NCBI GenBank assembly: GCA_017613815.1
Contig: JAGADB010000148.1
Span: 1-8,277 of the forward strand
Direction: 5' to 3'
Source: Clostridia bacterium
GTDB lineage: Bacteria > Bacillota > Clostridia > Oscillospirales > CAG-382
Length of the DNA: 8,277 nucleotides
Below, one piece after another: positions 6,111 to 8,277 of the stretch; position 1 is the first letter of the stretch, and each line of letters starts with the position of its first letter. The notes beneath the pieces are model-generated. The model searched no databases. It had not been told where the DNA came from and saw nothing but the letters and a program-made list of their open reading frames with translations. The translations under genes were made by a program, and so were the position numbers.

Positions 6111-7454
6111 ATGAGTTATTTAGACGTTGTTTTGCTGATAACGGGCATCCCGTTTACCATACTCGGCCTTATGGTCGCGCATTTTATGGCGTTCGCGCTG
6201 GTGGGACTGTTTTTCAAGAAAAAATATCCCGAAACGGAAAAGAAATATAAGTACGGACTTATAATTCCCGCCCGCAACGAAGAAGCGGTCGTTTCAAAAC
6301 TGATTGAGAGCATTCAAAAGAATAATTATCCGCAGGACAAACTGCATATTTTCGTCATAGCGCATAACTGTACCGACAAAACCGCCGCAATCGCAAGAAA
6401 ATACGACGGCGTTTCGGTGTACGAATACAATAACCCCGCCGAAAATACCATGGGATACGCGTTCAGATACCTCTTCTCGTGCATAGAACGCGACTTCGGG
6501 ACGCAGTCTTTCGACGGATTTTTCCTCTTTAACGCGGATAATATCCTCGATAAAAACTATATAACCAAAATGAACGACGCATTCGATTATTTCGGTAAGG
6601 AATGCGTGATTACGTCGTACAGAAACTCCAAAAATTTCGGCTCCAACCTCATTTCGGGACTTTACGGAATGTATTTTACGATGGGCTGCCGCTTTGAGAG
6701 CCGCGGAAGAACGGTAATGGGCTGCTCCACGCGCGTTCAGGGAACCGGCTATTTGATTAATTCCGAAATCGTAAAAGACGGCTGGAAATACGTAACTCTG
6801 GCGGAGGACTGGGAGTTCACCGCCGACCAGGTGTTAAGAGAACGCAATATAAGATACTGCGACGAGGCGGTGTTCTACGACGAACAGCCGACTTCGATGC
6901 GCATTATGTGGCGCCAGCGCGTTCGCTGGTCGAGAGGGCACCTTATAGTCTTCTATACGCGCATAAAAGACCTGTTTTCAAAGATTTTCCTCAAAAAAAC
7001 GAAAAACAGGGGCTCCGTTTACGATATTTTCGTTAACGTGCTGCCGGTGCCGCTTCTTATACTGCTTTTCTACATAATTCAGGGCACCCTGCTTGCCATA
7101 GCGCCGCTCTGCGATAAAGCGCTGACCTATAAGCAGATTTTTATCGGAAACTCAACGGACATTCTCTTGTCAAAGGGCGTGCTTTTCGTGTGGCTGCGCT
7201 CGATGATCCTTTACTGCGCGACAATGATTCTCGGCGCAATTACGATTTTCGTCGTCGAAAGAAAGAGAATAAAAAACGTAAGCTTTATCAAAAAGGCGCT
7301 TATATCAATTTTGTGGCCGCTGTTTCTGTCCATACAGTTCATTATGGATATTCAGGCGCTGTTCTCCAAAAACCTCGGCTGGAAGCCGATACCGCATAAC
7401 GACCAGACTTCTTTTGAACACGTAAATCAAAAGGAGAACGCCGCCGCACAGTAA
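6111..7454 (+). CDS. Membrane GT2 glycosyltransferase (cellulose/hyaluronan synthase-like)
   Basis: The 447-residue protein is a family 2 processive-type glycosyltransferase embedded in the membrane. A hydrophobic N-terminal stretch (5-35) is followed by a cytoplasmic GT-A domain. This has PARNEE (53-58), HNCTDKT with Asp89, FNADN (140-144) in the DxD position, GTGYLI (211-216), the catalytic LAEDWEF (230-236, Asp233) and QRVRW (269-273), the QxxRW motif of processive enzymes. Membrane segments follow at about 305-331, 353-382 and 394-413, then a short polar tail. The first Asp of the usual DxD is Asn141, while Asp143 is kept. The ATG has AAGGA about 9 nt upstream. It lies 56 nt after the GT-B gene with no promoter between, so the two are cotranscribed and probably work on the same envelope glycolipid or lipid-linked polymer (inference). 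A terminator follows directly. Confidence 0.9.
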   Translation: MSYLDVVLLITGIPFTILGLMVAHFMAFALVGLFFKKKYPETEKKYKYGLIIPARNEEAVVSKLIESIQKNNYPQDKLHIFVIAHNCTDKTAAIARKYDGVSVYEYNNPAENTMGYAFRYLFSCIERDFGTQSFDGFFLFNADNILDKNYITKMNDAFDYFGKECVITSYRNSKNFGSNLISGLYGMYFTMGCRFESRGRTVMGCSTRVQGTGYLINSEIVKDGWKYVTLAEDWEFTADQVLRERNIRYCDEAVFYDEQPTSMRIMWRQRVRWSRGHLIVFYTRIKDLFSKIFLKKTKNRGSVYDIFVNVLPVPLLILLFYIIQGTLLAIAPLCDKALTYKQIFIGNSTDILLSKGVLFVWLRSMILYCATMILGAITIFVVERKRIKNVSFIKKALISILWPLFLSIQFIMDIQALFSKNLGWKPIPHNDQTSFEHVNQKENAAAQ

Positions 7455-7462
7455 TTAATAAT

Positions 7463-7492
7463 AAGACCTTCCCAAAAGGGAGAGGTCTTTTT
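7463..7492 (+). terminator. Intrinsic terminator after the glycosyltransferase operon
   Basis: The arms AAGACCTTCCC (7463-7473) and GGGAGAGGTCTT (7478-7489) pair over 11 bp with a single bulged G (7482) and an AAAA loop. Five Ts follow from 7488 to 7492. It begins 9 nt after the GT2 stop codon. The next gene starts only 21 nt after the T-run, so this hairpin may also act as a partial barrier controlling read-through into the transporter gene. Confidence 0.85.
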
Positions 7493-7500
7493 GATTTGAA

Positions 7501-7507
7501 AAAGGAG
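7501..7507 (+). promoter_or_regulatory. Ribosome binding site fixing the start of the ECF S component
   Basis: AAAGGAG lies 6 nt before the ATG at 7514. It lies inside the alternative reading that would begin at TTG 7496, so the ATG at 7514 is the true start. Confidence 0.85.
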
Positions 7508-7513
7508 AAACCT

Positions 7514-8047
7514 ATGAACAACGTCAAAAAACTGACCTTGACCGCCATGTTTATGGCACTCGGACTCGTGCTCCCGTTCCTTACGGGACAGATTCCCCAA
7601 ATCGGAAGCATGCTTCTGCCGATGCATATTCCCGTTTTTTTCTGCGCGCTTATCTGCGGCTGGCAGTGGGCAGCGCCCATGGCGCTCGTGCTTCCCGTGC
7701 TCCGCTCGGTACTTTTCGGTATGCCGCCGATGTACCCGGGCGCAATCGCCATGGCGTTTGAATTCGCTGCTTACGCCTTCGTCGCGGGATTTGTCTATGC
7801 ATGCGTGAAAAAACAGAACCTGCTCACACTCTACATAAGCATTATCGCCGCTATGATCTGCGGAAGAGTCGTCTGGGGTATAGCTCAGGTAATATTGCTC
7901 GGACTTGACGGAAAACCGTTCACTCTTCAGGCCTTCCTCGCAGGAGCGTTCACTAACGCGATTCCCGGTATAATCCTCCAACTCATCCTCATCCCCCTCG
8001 TCATGCTCGCACTCGATAAAACAATACTCGCGAAGTTTAAAAAGTGA
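7514..8047 (+). CDS. ECF transporter substrate-binding S component
   Basis: This is a 177-residue integral membrane protein of the energy-coupling factor type. The S component binds a vitamin or similar small molecule and works with a shared EcfT and two EcfA ATPases; those genes are not in the window, which fits a group II system. The protein has about six hydrophobic segments (roughly 7-24, 37-52, 54-68, 77-97, 103-129, 147-167). The first carries A-MFM-A (Ala11, Ala15), the AxxxA pattern used to dock EcfT. The LLPMHIPVFFCALICG block (34-49), LRSVLFGMPPMYPGAIAMAFE (63-83), GRVVWG (117-122) and AFTNAIPGIILQL (145-157) recall the large ECF S-component family (PF12822 type). The substrate cannot be named; pantothenate or another B vitamin are possibilities only. 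It starts at ATG 7514, not at the in-frame TTG 7496. No promoter is visible, so it may depend on read-through of the upstream terminator. Confidence 0.85.
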   Translation: MNNVKKLTLTAMFMALGLVLPFLTGQIPQIGSMLLPMHIPVFFCALICGWQWAAPMALVLPVLRSVLFGMPPMYPGAIAMAFEFAAYAFVAGFVYACVKKQNLLTLYISIIAAMICGRVVWGIAQVILLGLDGKPFTLQAFLAGAFTNAIPGIILQLILIPLVMLALDKTILAKFKK

Positions 8048-8121
8048 TTTTTCGTGTTACTTTCTCTCATTTACTTTCTCTCACGAGAGAGAAAGTAAAA
8101 CAAAGAGAGCGGAATTCTTTA
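8048..8121 (+). repeat. Intergenic repeat unit, copy A
   Basis: The unit reads TTTTTCGT (8048-8055), then a doubled TTACTTTCTCTCA (8057-8069 and 8071-8083), a hairpin, and CAAAGAGAGCGGAATTCTTTA (8101-8121). Copy B at 8189-8243 has the same parts in the same order and orientation. It starts directly after the transporter stop codon and contains no reading frame of note. The arrangement resembles REP-like or MITE-derived hairpin elements of bacterial intergenic regions, but I cannot assign it to a named family. Confidence 0.65.
8070..8099. repeat. Perfect 13-bp inverted repeat (hairpin of copy A)
   Basis: TTTACTTTCTCTC (8070-8082) and GAGAGAAAGTAAA (8087-8099) are exact inverted repeats around the loop ACGA. 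No T-run follows on the plus strand and the stem is AT/purine-rich, so it is not a standard intrinsic terminator for the transporter gene, although it could protect the 3' end of its mRNA. Confidence 0.8.
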
Positions 8122-8128
8122 TGGATTT

Positions 8129-8172
8129 GTTGGTGATATATTGAGCGAACATTGTGAATATGTGATACCAAC
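8129..8172. repeat. 44-nt imperfect inverted repeat between the two repeat copies
   Basis: GTTGGT (8129-8134) pairs with ACCAAC (8167-8172). After a small internal loop, ATATATT (8136-8142) pairs with AATATGT (8157-8163) with one G-T pair, leaving a 14-nt loop (8143-8156). It could be the core of a small transposable repeat or a structured RNA. It is degenerate enough that chance cannot be excluded. Confidence 0.45.
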
Positions 8173-8188
8173 TTCAAAAGGGAAACGG

Positions 8189-8243
8189 TTTTTCGTACTT
8201 TTTCTCACGCGAGAAAAGTACCAAAAGAGCGCGAGTTTTCTTA
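8189..8243 (+). repeat. Intergenic repeat unit, copy B
   Basis: The unit opens with TTTTTCGT (8189-8196). Its hairpin has arms GTACTTTTTCTC (8195-8206) and GAGAAAAGTAC (8211-8221), 11 paired bases with one bulged T around the loop ACGC. It continues with CAAAAGAGCGCGAGTTTTCTTA (8222-8243). It is a diverged direct copy of 8048-8121, offset by 141 nt. Both arms of the stem changed together relative to copy A (CTTTCTCTC/GAGAGAAAG against CTTTTTCTC/GAGAAAAG), so pairing is kept, which argues that the structure itself matters. Confidence 0.65.
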
Positions 8244-8256
8244 GTAAGAAACCTCG
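8232..8256. repeat. Small hairpin at the end of copy B
   Basis: CGAG (8232-8235) pairs with CTCG (8253-8256), and TTTCTTA (8237-8243) is the exact inverse of TAAGAAA (8245-8251), with one T/C mismatch between the two stems. GTTTTCTT (8235-8242) could instead pair with AAGAAAAC at 8260-8267, so two folds compete. The element may continue past the window edge. Confidence 0.5.
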
Positions 8257-8277
8257 GTAAAGAAAACGCCGAAAAAC

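Noticed and set aside
7496..7513. Alternative TTG start six codons upstream for the ECF S component
   Set aside because: The ribosome site AAAGGAG lies inside this extension and points to the ATG at 7514. No ribosome site precedes the TTG, which abuts the terminator.
7427..7981. Antisense open frame (184 codons) opposite the ECF S component
   Set aside because: Its product is a His/Arg/Glu-rich sequence without family features, whereas the plus strand gives a well-formed membrane protein with a ribosome site.
8070..8099. Intrinsic terminator after the ECF gene
   Set aside because: The stem is followed by AAAC and then AAAGAGAG rather than a T-run on the plus strand, and it is AT/purine-rich rather than GC-rich.
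8048..8277. CRISPR array
   Set aside because: There are only two diverged units at 141-nt offset with internal long hairpins and no regular spacers or cas genes.

Overview
The window looks like a stretch of a Firmicutes chromosome, most likely an uncultured Clostridia-type anaerobe. The signs are purine-rich Shine-Dalgarno sites (GGAGGA, AAGGAG, AAAGGAG), three near-consensus sigma-A promoters each with a 17-bp spacer, heavy use of AGA and ATA codons, a TTG start, a short ProB without a PUA domain, and an ECF-type vitamin transporter S component. This placement is inferred from style and gene families, not from a marker gene.

Left part (1-3008, minus strand): a compact proline operon read right to left as proB, proA, proC, followed 13 nt later by the first 52 codons of a pyruvate kinase gene that runs off the window. 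proB and proA overlap by 4 nt (ATGA), and proA to proC is 20 nt. A strong promoter (TTGATT, 17 bp, TATAAT) lies just upstream of proB and leaves a leader of only about 25 nt. ProB (glutamate 5-kinase), ProA (glutamyl-phosphate reductase) and ProC (pyrroline-5-carboxylate reductase) form the complete glutamate-to-proline route.

Middle (3009-4712, plus strand): a divergent intergenic region carries a second consensus promoter (TTGAAA, 17 bp, TATAAT) driving a 499-residue DUF853/HerA-like ATPase of the YjgR family.

Right part (4713-8047, plus strand): a third, extended -10 promoter (TTGACA, 17 bp, TGA-TAAAAT) drives a two-gene glycosyltransferase operon after a leader of about 135 nt. The first gene is a GT-B fold enzyme related to MGDG synthase/MurG (diacylglycerol glycosyltransferase type). 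The second is a membrane-bound GT2 enzyme of the cellulose/hyaluronan synthase type. Together they suggest synthesis of a cell-envelope glycolipid or lipid-linked polysaccharide; the product cannot be named from sequence. A good hairpin terminator follows, and only 21 nt beyond its U-tract begins an ECF transporter S component with no visible promoter of its own.

Right end (8048-8277): no gene. This stretch holds two diverged direct copies of a repeat unit (TTTTTCGT, a TACTTT..CTC hairpin, then CAAA-GAGCG), with a further 44-nt imperfect hairpin between them and another small hairpin after the second copy. It looks like a REP- or MITE-like intergenic repeat cluster and is the least explained part of the window. 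All other genes belong to recognisable families.
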